From Fidelibacterota bacterium (GTDB taxonomy: Bacteria > Fidelibacterota > UBA2242), in contig DPVY01000288.1 of assembly GCA_003527965.1 (NCBI GenBank), positions 1 to 8,955 of the forward strand: a stretch of DNA of 8,955 nt. The letters are read 5' to 3'. The first letter of the stretch is position 1, and every line of letters starts with the position of its first letter. The position numbers and the translations under genes are program-made. Shown piece after piece: positions 1-7,398 of this stretch. The notes under the pieces are model-generated. The model was not told where the DNA came from, ran no database searches, and saw nothing but the letters and a program-made list of their open reading frames with translations.

Positions 1-15
1 TTCTTTCGTTTCCAT
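1..15 (-). CDS. possible 5' end of a divergent gene running off the left edge
   Basis: Read on the minus strand, an ATG at 15-13 opens a frame M-E-T-K-E that leaves the window. The following gap up to the TTG start at 628 has no competing intact gene, so a divergent gene is possible. No convincing ribosome binding site precedes it, and five codons cannot be tested for coding potential. This is recorded as a possibility only. Confidence 0.15.
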
Positions 16-65
16 TGTTTAACCCAAAGTTTATATATCTTTCCCACAACAAATAATCATTGATC

Positions 66-166
66 CCGCAAAGATCGCTAAGTTCTTTATAAATATTAAG
101 TTGGGACGATTGCTCATAAACTATTGTTTTTTAACAATTTCTTAGTGCCTTGGTGCCTTTGTGGCT
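66..166. repeat. imperfect palindromic intergenic repeat
   Basis: The left arm at 66-82 (CCGCAAAGATCGCTAAG) resembles the reverse complement of the right arm at 141-166, which reads TAGCCACAAAGG... and ends ...CACTAAG. Both arms share the C-(A/G)-CAAAG and CTAAG blocks, and the left arm lacks several bases. Between them lies an AT-rich spacer with a small hairpin, ATTGTT/AACAAT at 123-138. The phrase 'CTTAGTGCCTTGGTGCCTTTGTGG' type is familiar to me from dispersed intergenic repeats in environmental bacterial genomes, but I cannot confirm other copies from this window. This copy appears degenerate. Confidence 0.45.
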
Positions 167-190
167 ACTTTTTACGATTCCATCATATAA

Positions 191-585
191 ATGAACAAAA
201 AAAGCACTATTGAATAGATCATCCCGGACATATCCAGCAACCGCTGATATAATCAATTGTCGATGAATTATGTGGTAACGGAGATTGTTCCAGCACCGGA
301 AAGACCGGATCTATGACCAACTTGGTAATTGATAAAATTCCTGGACGTTTATAATTTTAATGTGGTAGCAGAAAAAAATCTAAATTGTTCGTAAAGACCG
401 TAAAAATATTGTTAATGCACTGAAAAATGCTGATTGAAAGTAATTATTCATGCACAAAGATGCCAGATTTCAAAATTTCCACCAACTAAAGCCGGATTAG
501 GTAATGTAAAACTACTGTAAAATCTGTTGAAAAGATGGCTAATTTGGCAGTAATTCAATTACAATTCCTTTGCAAATTAAATAAT
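191..585 (+). pseudogene. possible eroded coding sequence of unknown family
   Basis: This AT-rich stretch has no open frame of useful length, yet protein-like segments appear one after another in different + frames. They are an opening ATG at 191 with M-N-K-K-S-T-I-E then a stop; a 33-codon segment at 253-351 containing ELCGNGDCSSTGKTGSM and NLVIDKIPGR; a segment at 393-434 reading KDRKNIVNALKNAD; a segment from about 437 reading KVIIHAQRCQ; and a last segment with SVEKMANLAVIQLQF near 523-570. This pattern would fit a gene broken by several frameshifts. I do not recognise the family, and short open stretches also arise by chance in AT-rich DNA. It could simply be non-coding. Confidence 0.27.
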
Positions 586-597
586 TTTATGTATAAT
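570..597 (+). promoter_or_regulatory. candidate sigma70-type promoter for the acyl ligase fusion gene
   Basis: A perfect TATAAT at 592-597 is preceded after 16 bases by TTGCAA at 570-575, which matches four of six bases of the -35 consensus. Transcription would begin near 604, giving a leader of about 24 nt that carries the AGGAG ribosome site at 617-621. The surroundings are very AT-rich, so a chance match is possible, but the position relative to the gene is right. Confidence 0.45.
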
Positions 598-627
598 AAT
601 TGTTAAAATAAATTATAGGAGTTTCAA

Positions 628-3084
628 TTGTATATAAAAGCCCATGATAAAACCGCAATCGTCCGACAGGACGTCAGGATCAGCTACAAGGAATTGCTCA
701 GGCATGTTTCCTATTATGCGACCCTTTTCGATGCTCAAACTACCGATAAAATCGCTATTTATTCTGCAAACCGTCCGGAATGGGTTTATGCTTTTTATTC
801 AGCCTGGAAGAATGACAGTATAGCCGTTCCGATTGACTTTATGGCTCCAGCTGAGGAGGTGGCGTATATTCTCAACGATTGCCGACCGGAAGTGATTTTC
901 TGCTCCAAAGAAAACGCTTCGGTGCTTAACCAGGCTCTCAAGTCGGTGAATTCAGAGATAAAATTGTATATTTTTGAAGATCTGAATTATGACGTCAACG
1001 CTTTTGCACCCGACGAGATAGAAGGTGGCGAGCCCCAAAAAACCGCGGCAATCATTTATACCTCCGGAACGACCGGAAGCCCTAAAGGCGTGATGCTATC
1101 CAACGATAATTTACTGGCTAACATTGAAGCAGTGTCGGAAAATATCCCGATCTATACCGATTTTCGCATCGTCATGGCGCTATTGCCTTTTCATCATATT
1201 TTTCCTTTACTGGGCACGCTCATTGCACCGCTTTATGTCGGCGCCACAATCGCTTTTGCGCCGTCCATGACTTCGGAAGACATTGTCGGCACATTACAAA
1301 AAAACGGTGTGGCAATTATCATAGGCGTGCCGAGATTATATGCGGCAATTCGCAAAGGGATAATGGACAAGATCAACGCAAGTTTTCCAGTGAGGACACT
1401 CTTCAAATTGGCGCGTCTGATCGGTTCACAGAAGTTTTCCAGGATATTATTTAAAACGGTGCATCAAAAGTTTGGCGGCAAGGTTGAATATTTGGTCAGC
1501 GGTGGTGCCAAACTGGATGAAGATGTGGCAAAGGACTATAAGACTCTGGGTTTTGAAATGTTAGAGGGTTTTGGGATGACCGAAGCTGCTCCGATGATAA
1601 GTTTTACCCGTCCCGGGAAATGGAAAATCGGTTCCGCCGGGCAAAAGATGCCCAATCTGGAAGTGGCTATTAAAGATGGTGAAATCGTTGCTCGCGGTCG
1701 TAATATCATGCAAGGCTATTATAATAGACCGGATGAAACGGCGGAAGTTTTAAAAGAGGGCTGGCTGTATACCGGTGATCTCGGTTACATCGATAAAAAG
1801 GGATATATTCATATTACGGGGCGCAGTAAAGAGATTATTGTGCTGTCAAGCGGGAAGAATATTAATCCCGAAGAGGTTGAGAAAAAAATTGCCGGATTGT
1901 CTGATTGTATTGCCGAAGTCGGTGTTTTTCATAAAAACGATCAGCTGCAGGCGGTAATTTATCCCGATTTTAAGGTTCTTCGTGAAAAAGGCATTTTAAA
2001 TATAGATGAGATGTTTCGCTGGGAAATCATCGACAAGTATAATCATCAGGTAGCGCCCTATAAAAAGATTTCAAAATTCATCCTTCTGAAGGAAGGACTT
2101 CCGAAAACGAGGCTGGGGAAAGTTCAGCGCTTCAAACTGATTTCCCTCGCAGAATCTCTCGCTGTAAAAAAGAAAAAAGGCGAAGAACCGCAATCTGAAG
2201 AATACCGTGTCATCCGGGATTTTTTAATGCAACAGACCAAAAATGATATTTTCCCCGATGATCACCTTGAGATCGATCTTGGATTGGACTCTTTGGATAA
2301 GATTAGCCTGCAGACCTTTTTACAATCGACGTTTGGCATAAAAATTCCGGAAGACGTTTTGATCAATCACCCTACGGTTGAAAAATTGGCGCACTTCATG
2401 AAAGAAAAGAAAAAAAAACTGACGATCGAAGTGGTCAAATGGGCGGAAATTTTCAAAGAAAAAGTTGACCTTAAGTTACCTAAAAGCTGGTTCACCTGGA
2501 ATATGTTCAAGAATATTTCAAAAATTCTATTCAAGATGTATTTCAGGCTGAAAGTCGAAGGTCTTGAAAATATACCGGAAGGACCGTTTATCATTGCGCC
2601 TAACCATCAGAGTTTTATCGATGGTCTGTTTGTATCGGTTTTTCTGAGCAATAAGGTGAATCGGAACACTTATTTTTACGCCAAGGAAAAACATATTCAA
2701 AAGCGCTGGGTAAAAGCTCTGGCAAACCGGCACAATATTATCATTACCAATATAAATTATGACTTGAAGATGTCACTGCAAAAATTGGCGGAAGTGCTGA
2801 AACAAGGTAAAAACGTCATTATTTTTCCTGAAGGTACCCGGACAAGGACCGGGAAAATCGGTGAATTTAAAAAATCTTTCGTTATTTTGAGCGCCGAGAT
2901 GAATGTTCCGATTATTCCGGTTTCAATCAAAGGAGCGTTCGAAGCGCTGCCACGAGGGAGCCGATTTCCCAAGCCATGGAAAAAGATTAAGGTTAAGTTT
3001 CATAAACCCATTTATCCCGATGGTCACAATTATGACTCGCTGATGGAGCTGGTTCATAACGAACTGGCGGCGGAGCTTGCCTAA
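628..3084 (+). CDS. AMP-forming acyl ligase / acyl carrier / PlsC acyltransferase fusion
   Basis: Predicted to activate a fatty acid as acyl-AMP, probably load it on its own carrier domain, and transfer it to a lysophospholipid or glycerol-phosphate acceptor at the inner membrane. The ligase (about 1-515) shows the P-loop YTSGTTGSPKG (144-154), GFGMTE (314-319), YTGDLG (381-386), the GRSKEII...GKNINPEE hinge (398-415) and the likely catalytic Lys498 in LPKTRLGK. The carrier (about 524-592) has LGLDSL with Ser555 as phosphopantetheine site. The acyltransferase (about 630-810) has NHQSFID, an HX4D motif with H660 and D665, FPEGTRTR (733-740) and VPIIPVSIKG (760-769). No membrane helix is evident. 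Start: TTG with AGGAG six bases upstream; no ATG lies nearby in frame. E. coli Aas joins the two enzymes in the opposite order. Exact substrate (free fatty acid, CoA or ACP route) is not readable from sequence. Confidence 0.93.
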   Translation: MYIKAHDKTAIVRQDVRISYKELLRHVSYYATLFDAQTTDKIAIYSANRPEWVYAFYSAWKNDSIAVPIDFMAPAEEVAYILNDCRPEVIFCSKENASVLNQALKSVNSEIKLYIFEDLNYDVNAFAPDEIEGGEPQKTAAIIYTSGTTGSPKGVMLSNDNLLANIEAVSENIPIYTDFRIVMALLPFHHIFPLLGTLIAPLYVGATIAFAPSMTSEDIVGTLQKNGVAIIIGVPRLYAAIRKGIMDKINASFPVRTLFKLARLIGSQKFSRILFKTVHQKFGGKVEYLVSGGAKLDEDVAKDYKTLGFEMLEGFGMTEAAPMISFTRPGKWKIGSAGQKMPNLEVAIKDGEIVARGRNIMQGYYNRPDETAEVLKEGWLYTGDLGYIDKKGYIHITGRSKEIIVLSSGKNINPEEVEKKIAGLSDCIAEVGVFHKNDQLQAVIYPDFKVLREKGILNIDEMFRWEIIDKYNHQVAPYKKISKFILLKEGLPKTRLGKVQRFKLISLAESLAVKKKKGEEPQSEEYRVIRDFLMQQTKNDIFPDDHLEIDLGLDSLDKISLQTFLQSTFGIKIPEDVLINHPTVEKLAHFMKEKKKKLTIEVVKWAEIFKEKVDLKLPKSWFTWNMFKNISKILFKMYFRLKVEGLENIPEGPFIIAPNHQSFIDGLFVSVFLSNKVNRNTYFYAKEKHIQKRWVKALANRHNIIITNINYDLKMSLQKLAEVLKQGKNVIIFPEGTRTRTGKIGEFKKSFVILSAEMNVPIIPVSIKGAFEALPRGSRFPKPWKKIKVKFHKPIYPDGHNYDSLMELVHNELAAELA

Positions 3085-3278
3085 GTAATAAATTATTGCA
3101 AAATGCAAAAGTAATGTTCTGTGGTAGAGCCCGGATATTTGCAGATTAAAATATTTTTCTTTTACCTGGAAATAATAATGCCTAAGATTAAACGGTAATT
3201 TGAAAATTTTATCTTTAATTCAAAATGGTTTAATTCATGCCATTAAAAAATAATCACTTGAAAGGAATCCATAAAGAT

Positions 3279-4853
3279 ATGGGAGATTTTAACACATTCG
3301 GACTGTCCGCGGAGACTTTAAATATTATAAAACGGAAAGGGTTTGAAGAACCAACCCCGATCCAGGAAAAAATCATACCTATGATTCTCAGAGGTAATAA
3401 GGATGTTGTCGGTCAGGCTCAAACTGGAACAGGGAAGACCGCAGCTTTCGGACTTCCTATTATTGAACTTTTACGGGAGAAATCCAGGAATGTCCAGGCT
3501 CTGGTATTAACTCCGACCCGCGAACTGGCAATTCAGGTTGCCGAGGAGATAAATTCATTAAAAGGAAAAAAACGGCTGAATATTGTTCCAATTTACGGAG
3601 GTCAGTCGATAGAACTCCAATTACGCAGCCTGGCAAGGGGCATTGATATTGTTGTGGGCACGCCCGGGCGGATACTCGATCATGTCAGGCGAAAAACATT
3701 GAGATTGGATAAAATCTCCTTTCTTGTTCTGGATGAAGCCGATGAGATGTTGAACATGGGCTTTCTTGAGGACGTTACGGCAATTATGGAAAAAACGGCT
3801 TATGAAAAACGGACGATGCTCTTTTCGGCGACTATGCCTGCGGAAATTATGGATGTTGCCAAAAAGTATATGGGTGAGTACGATATAGTAAGGGTGAGTA
3901 AGGGGCAGCTTACCGTCAGTCAGACCGATCAGATTTACTTTGAAGTATCGCGCTATGACAAATTCGAGGCGCTATGCCGGATCATTGACATTGAAGAGGA
4001 GTTCTACGGGCTGGTTTTTTGCCGGACAAAGAACGATGTGGACAATATTGCCAATAGTCTGGTTGAGAGGGGCTATAACGCCGACGGACTGCATGGTGAT
4101 ATGACCCAGTTTCTGAGGGAAAAAATCCTGAACAAATTCAAAAAGAAAATCATCAATATTCTGGTTGCTACCGATGTGGCTGCCAGGGGAATTGATGTTC
4201 ATGACCTTACTCATGTGATTAACTATTCACTGCCCCATGACCCGGAATCGTATGTACACCGGATTGGGCGCACCGGGAGGGCCGGTAAAGAGGGGATTGC
4301 CATCACTTTCGTTACACCGGCGGAATACCGGAAACTGCAATATATTATGCGGGAAACCAAAACCGATATACGTAAAGCTAAACTCCCTGGTGTTAAAGAT
4401 GTGATGGATATGAAAAGAGAGAAGGTAAAATCTATCCTTGCAAAAGTCGTCGAAGCACACCCGTCGAACGAGTATTTTGAAATGTCGCGAGAATTACTGG
4501 AAGACAAAGCGCCGATTGATATTGTTGCCGCACTTCTGAAACATGCTTTCGGGGATGAACTGGATTCCAGGAAATATTCTGAAATTGAGGATGCCGTTGT
4601 TGATAAAAAAGGTAAAACCCGATTATTTGTTACTCAGGGAAGTAAAGACGGTTTGACGTATAAAAAGTTGGTGAAATTTATCAAAGAGAAAACCGGTATC
4701 AGTAGCGATAAGATCAAAGATGTTCAAATTCTGGATAAATTCTCCTTCATGGTACTACCTTTTCATGAAGCAGAAATATTATTGTCTGCTTTCAAGGGTG
4801 GTAAAAAAGGCGTCGGTCCCTTTATAACAAAGGCAAAAGCCAGGCGCAAATAA
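3279..4853 (+). CDS. deaD: DEAD-box ATP-dependent RNA helicase, CsdA/DeaD type
   Basis: Cytoplasmic RNA helicase that unwinds or remodels structured RNA using ATP; relatives act in ribosome assembly, RNA decay and cold adaptation. Numbering from this start, the core shows the Q motif GFEEPTPIQ (21-29), motif I AQTGTGKT (47-54), PTRELA, TPGR, DEAD (152-155), SAT (183-185), ATDVAARGID (297-306) and HRIGRTGRAG (327-336). A helical segment with ELLEDKAPIDIVAALLKHAFG follows, as in the CsdA/CshA dimerisation region. A DbpA-type RNA-binding domain (about 446-516) and a basic tail end the protein. At 524 residues it lies between DbpA and E. coli CsdA in length. I prefer the ATG at 3279, because the protein then begins MGDFNTFGLS as in relatives and AAAGGA lies 12 bases upstream. 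An in-frame ATG at 3237 gives 538 residues but has no ribosome site. The gene appears monocistronic. Confidence 0.93.
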   Translation: MGDFNTFGLSAETLNIIKRKGFEEPTPIQEKIIPMILRGNKDVVGQAQTGTGKTAAFGLPIIELLREKSRNVQALVLTPTRELAIQVAEEINSLKGKKRLNIVPIYGGQSIELQLRSLARGIDIVVGTPGRILDHVRRKTLRLDKISFLVLDEADEMLNMGFLEDVTAIMEKTAYEKRTMLFSATMPAEIMDVAKKYMGEYDIVRVSKGQLTVSQTDQIYFEVSRYDKFEALCRIIDIEEEFYGLVFCRTKNDVDNIANSLVERGYNADGLHGDMTQFLREKILNKFKKKIINILVATDVAARGIDVHDLTHVINYSLPHDPESYVHRIGRTGRAGKEGIAITFVTPAEYRKLQYIMRETKTDIRKAKLPGVKDVMDMKREKVKSILAKVVEAHPSNEYFEMSRELLEDKAPIDIVAALLKHAFGDELDSRKYSEIEDAVVDKKGKTRLFVTQGSKDGLTYKKLVKFIKEKTGISSDKIKDVQILDKFSFMVLPFHEAEILLSAFKGGKKGVGPFITKAKARRK

Positions 4854-4940
4854 TAATATCTTGTTTTTTTTTTCCCCCTGATTGTTTCAATTTTAAGCAT
4901 AACTGGTTTTTAATAATCAGTATATTATAGGTGACAAAAC

Positions 4941-6791
4941 ATGGGATTAAAAAAAGAACTGAATTTAATAGATGTCTTTTCCATTTCCACTGGTGCTATG
5001 ATCAGCTCGGGAATCTTTGTATTGCCCGGTTTGGCATATGCCATCGCCGGACCTGCCATGATCCTTGCCTACATTCTGGCGGCTCTGTTGATTATACCCA
5101 GTATGCTTGCCAAAGCGGAGCTTTCTACCGCCATGCCGAAAGCGGGCGGAACCTATTTTTTTATCGACCGCAGCCTGGGACCGGTACTGGGTATATTTGG
5201 TGGTTTTGCCAACTGGTTTTCTCTGAGTTTTAAGAGCGCCTTTGCTTTGATTGGCATTGGAGCCTTTGCTGTCCTGATAAAGCCGGATATTACGCCCATA
5301 GAGATTAAAATGATCGCCGTGGCAGCCTGCGTATTATTTACGATCTTAAATCTACTCAGCGTCAAAATGACGGGACGTGTTCAGGTTTTACTTGTTATGG
5401 CTTTGATCACTATCCTCGTGCTTTATATTGGCAGAGGATTTGTTGAAACTCAGCCTGCTCGTTATACACCCTTTATGCCTAATGGATTTTGGTCTATTAT
5501 ATCTACGGCGGGGCTGGTGTTTGTCTCCTTTGGCGGTTTAACCAAAATTGCCAGTGTTGCCGAAGAGGTTAAAAATCCTTCCCGCAATATTCCTTTAGGA
5601 ATGCTGTTGTCCTTTGCTGTGGTGACATTGCTTTATATTCTCGCTGTGGGGGTGACAATTGGGATTGTCGACGGAAATGAATTAAGTGGCTCGTTAATTC
5701 CTTTGTCTCTCGGCGCTTCCAATATCATGGGCTCCGTCGGATTGATTGTTCTTAGTTTGGCGGCAATTATGGCGTTTATCACAACAGCCAATGCCGGTAT
5801 TCTGGCGGCGTCCCGTACACCGCTGGCGATGAGTCGCGACCAATTGTTGCCGGGTTTCTTAAGCAATATTCATCCCGGACGCAAGACGCCGCATGTTTCG
5901 ATTTTAATTACCGGCGGATTTATGATCTCTGTAATCCTGTTTTTAAGCATTGAAGATCTTGTAAAAACAGCTTCAACGCTGATGATTATTCTCTTCATGA
6001 TGGTCAATATTTCGATCATTGTGATGCGGGAAAGTAAGATCCAGAATTACCGCCCAAAGTTTAAAATGCCCGGTTACCCGGTTATACCGGTTTGTGCATT
6101 AATCTTATACAGTATTCTGCTGATTGGGATGGGCATTATTCCGATCCTGATATGCGGACTTTTTTTTCTGGTCGGTTACGGTGTATATTGGGGCTATGCC
6201 GGGGCACGTGTAACCCGGACGTCGGCGTTGATGCACATTGTCGAGCGAATTACCGCCCGGGAGCTCAAGAGACCAACCCTTGAGCGGGAACTGCGGGAAA
6301 TCGTCATTGAACGGGATGAAATAATCGAAGACCGCTTTGACAGATTGATTAAAAACTGTGAAATACTTGATTTACAAGAGACTCAGCTGGTTGAAGTGGT
6401 GTTTAAGCAAATCGCGAAAATTCTGTCAAAAAAATATGAAATGGATTGGGATTTATTATACCGACGTTTTCTGGAACGTGAACGCCAATCGGGGACAGTT
6501 ATTCGTCCGGGTCTGGCAATTCCCCACATCATTGTACCCGGTGAACACCATTTTGATGTTATTCTGGTGCGTTGTCAGAATGGTTTAATTTTCACCGGCG
6601 CCGATCAGCCGGTGCATACGATGTTTGTTCTGGTTGGTTCTCTGGATGAGCGCAATTATCATTTGCGGGCATTGATGGCGATTGCCAATATTGCCCATGA
6701 AGCCCACTTTGAAAAACGCTGGCTCGCCGCCCGGAATACGGAAGAATTGCGTGATGTGGTTTTACTTTCAAGCCGGAAAAGAGATATCTGA
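4941..6791 (+). CDS. APC-superfamily amino acid permease with C-terminal PTS EIIA type-2 domain
   Basis: Integral inner-membrane transporter, probably for an amino acid or amine, with a cytoplasmic regulatory-looking tail. Twelve hydrophobic segments span about residues 8-425. The first contains SSGIFVLPG, the glycine-rich substrate-binding motif of APC helix 1. The tail (about 465-612) resembles the PTS EIIA type-2 fold (fructose, mannitol and nitrogen-PTS group): PGLAIPHI places His529 where these domains are phosphorylated, and the segments around FTGADQPVHTMFVLVGS and HLRALMAIANIAHE fit the rest of the domain. AGGTG lies seven bases before the ATG. No other PTS gene (EI, HPr, EIIB, EIIC) is in the window. 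Inference: the EIIA domain gates transport by phosphorylation state or partner binding; phosphoryl transfer to a sugar is unlikely without EIIB/EIIC. Substrate is unknown. Confidence 0.9.
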   Translation: MGLKKELNLIDVFSISTGAMISSGIFVLPGLAYAIAGPAMILAYILAALLIIPSMLAKAELSTAMPKAGGTYFFIDRSLGPVLGIFGGFANWFSLSFKSAFALIGIGAFAVLIKPDITPIEIKMIAVAACVLFTILNLLSVKMTGRVQVLLVMALITILVLYIGRGFVETQPARYTPFMPNGFWSIISTAGLVFVSFGGLTKIASVAEEVKNPSRNIPLGMLLSFAVVTLLYILAVGVTIGIVDGNELSGSLIPLSLGASNIMGSVGLIVLSLAAIMAFITTANAGILAASRTPLAMSRDQLLPGFLSNIHPGRKTPHVSILITGGFMISVILFLSIEDLVKTASTLMIILFMMVNISIIVMRESKIQNYRPKFKMPGYPVIPVCALILYSILLIGMGIIPILICGLFFLVGYGVYWGYAGARVTRTSALMHIVERITARELKRPTLERELREIVIERDEIIEDRFDRLIKNCEILDLQETQLVEVVFKQIAKILSKKYEMDWDLLYRRFLERERQSGTVIRPGLAIPHIIVPGEHHFDVILVRCQNGLIFTGADQPVHTMFVLVGSLDERNYHLRALMAIANIAHEAHFEKRWLAARNTEELRDVVLLSSRKRDI

Positions 6792-6891
6792 AAATCCACA
6801 ACATATTGTTTGAATAATCTGCTATTATGCCGGGCAAGCAACCTCAACCTTAACTTTAAGCCTAACCGAATTCATTGGATATAGTAATCTT

Positions 6892-6901
6892 CTCCCGGGA
6901 G
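6892..6901. repeat. 10-bp perfect palindrome upstream of archease
   Basis: CTCCCGGGAG is a perfect palindrome in the 149-base gap between the permease and archease. It could be a protein-binding half-site pair or a chance GC-rich element. No promoter of good quality was found beside it. Confidence 0.2.
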
Positions 6902-6913
6902 CATCTTGCTTTT

Positions 6914-6931
6914 AGGAATACCATGATGTAA
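6914..6931 (+). promoter_or_regulatory. ribosome site followed by a two-codon ORF (ATG ATG TAA)
   Basis: AGGA at 6914-6917 sits five bases before ATG ATG at 6923-6928. A TAA stop follows at once (6929-6931), in the same frame as archease, whose listed ATG lies 18 bases downstream of the first ATG. This is the best-placed SD/start pair in the region, yet it is blocked by the stop. It may be a minimal leader ORF feeding reinitiation at 6941, a mutation or sequence error in the original start region, or coincidence. Confidence 0.3.
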
Positions 6932-6940
6932 TTTAAAAAT

Positions 6941-7396
6941 ATGGAAAGGAGAAAGCAGACTCTGCAAAGTTATAAAATCAGGTCCTTTTACAAACTATTT
7001 GACCATACCTCGGATTTGGGTGTCCAGGTGAGGGGAGCGGATTTGAAAACCCTTTTCAAGAACGCGGCGCTCGCTCTGACGGATCTGATGACGGATATCA
7101 AAACAGTGCAGAATCAATCCGACCGGATAATTGAAGTCGAGGCAGATAATATTGAATTATTGCTGAGAGAATGGCTGGGCGAATTGTTATACATTTTCCA
7201 TACGTCCGGTTTTCTGGTTTCTGATATTAATGTTTTAGATATGAGTAACAGACATTTTAAAGCCAGGATTTTCGGTGAACAATACCAAAAGAAACGCCAT
7301 GTTTTACAGAGGGAGATCAAGAGTGTCACCTATCATCAACTTAAAGTAATAGTTGAAGAACATGAAGCAACGGCAAAATTTATTATGGATATCTAA
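6941..7396 (+). CDS. archease, RtcB cofactor protein
   Basis: Small cytoplasmic protein of the archease family, known to speed guanylylation and multiple turnover of the RNA ligase RtcB. The N-terminal signature FYKLFDHTSDLGVQVRG (about residues 16-32) and the C-terminal strand ending in FIMDI are typical. Acidic residues Asp21/Asp25 and Asp150 are candidates for the metal-binding site, judged by position only. The length of 151 residues suits the family. The gene for its partner RtcB begins two bases after this stop, so the two are almost certainly co-transcribed. The start is uncertain: the ATG at 6941 has no ribosome site directly upstream, while a strong AAAGGAG lies inside the ORF at 6945-6951, ten bases before an in-frame CTG at 6962. 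Either start keeps the whole domain. Confidence 0.92.
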   Translation: MERRKQTLQSYKIRSFYKLFDHTSDLGVQVRGADLKTLFKNAALALTDLMTDIKTVQNQSDRIIEVEADNIELLLREWLGELLYIFHTSGFLVSDINVLDMSNRHFKARIFGEQYQKKRHVLQREIKSVTYHQLKVIVEEHEATAKFIMDI

Positions 7397-7398
7397 AA

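Noticed and set aside
3178..3198. A six-codon ORF (MPKIKR) upstream of the helicase, possible leader peptide.
   Set aside because: It is too short, has only a weak ribosome site, and shows no attenuator-like structure or codon pattern.
3972..4507. Several minus-strand open frames of 77-94 codons inside the helicase gene, and similar ones inside the other genes.
   Set aside because: They lie antisense to clearly conserved coding sequence and show no domain signature or ribosome site.
4819..4878. A run of ten T followed by five C (4864-4878) after the helicase stop, with small inverted repeats upstream (CCTTT/AAAGG at 4819-4833).
   Set aside because: The possible stem lies inside the coding end, about 30 bases before the T-run, and no stable hairpin abuts the tract. 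It is not supported as an intrinsic terminator.
6906..6934. TTGCTT and TAATTT with 17-base spacing as a promoter for archease.
   Set aside because: The -10 matches only half the consensus and would start transcription at the ATG. Too weak to call.
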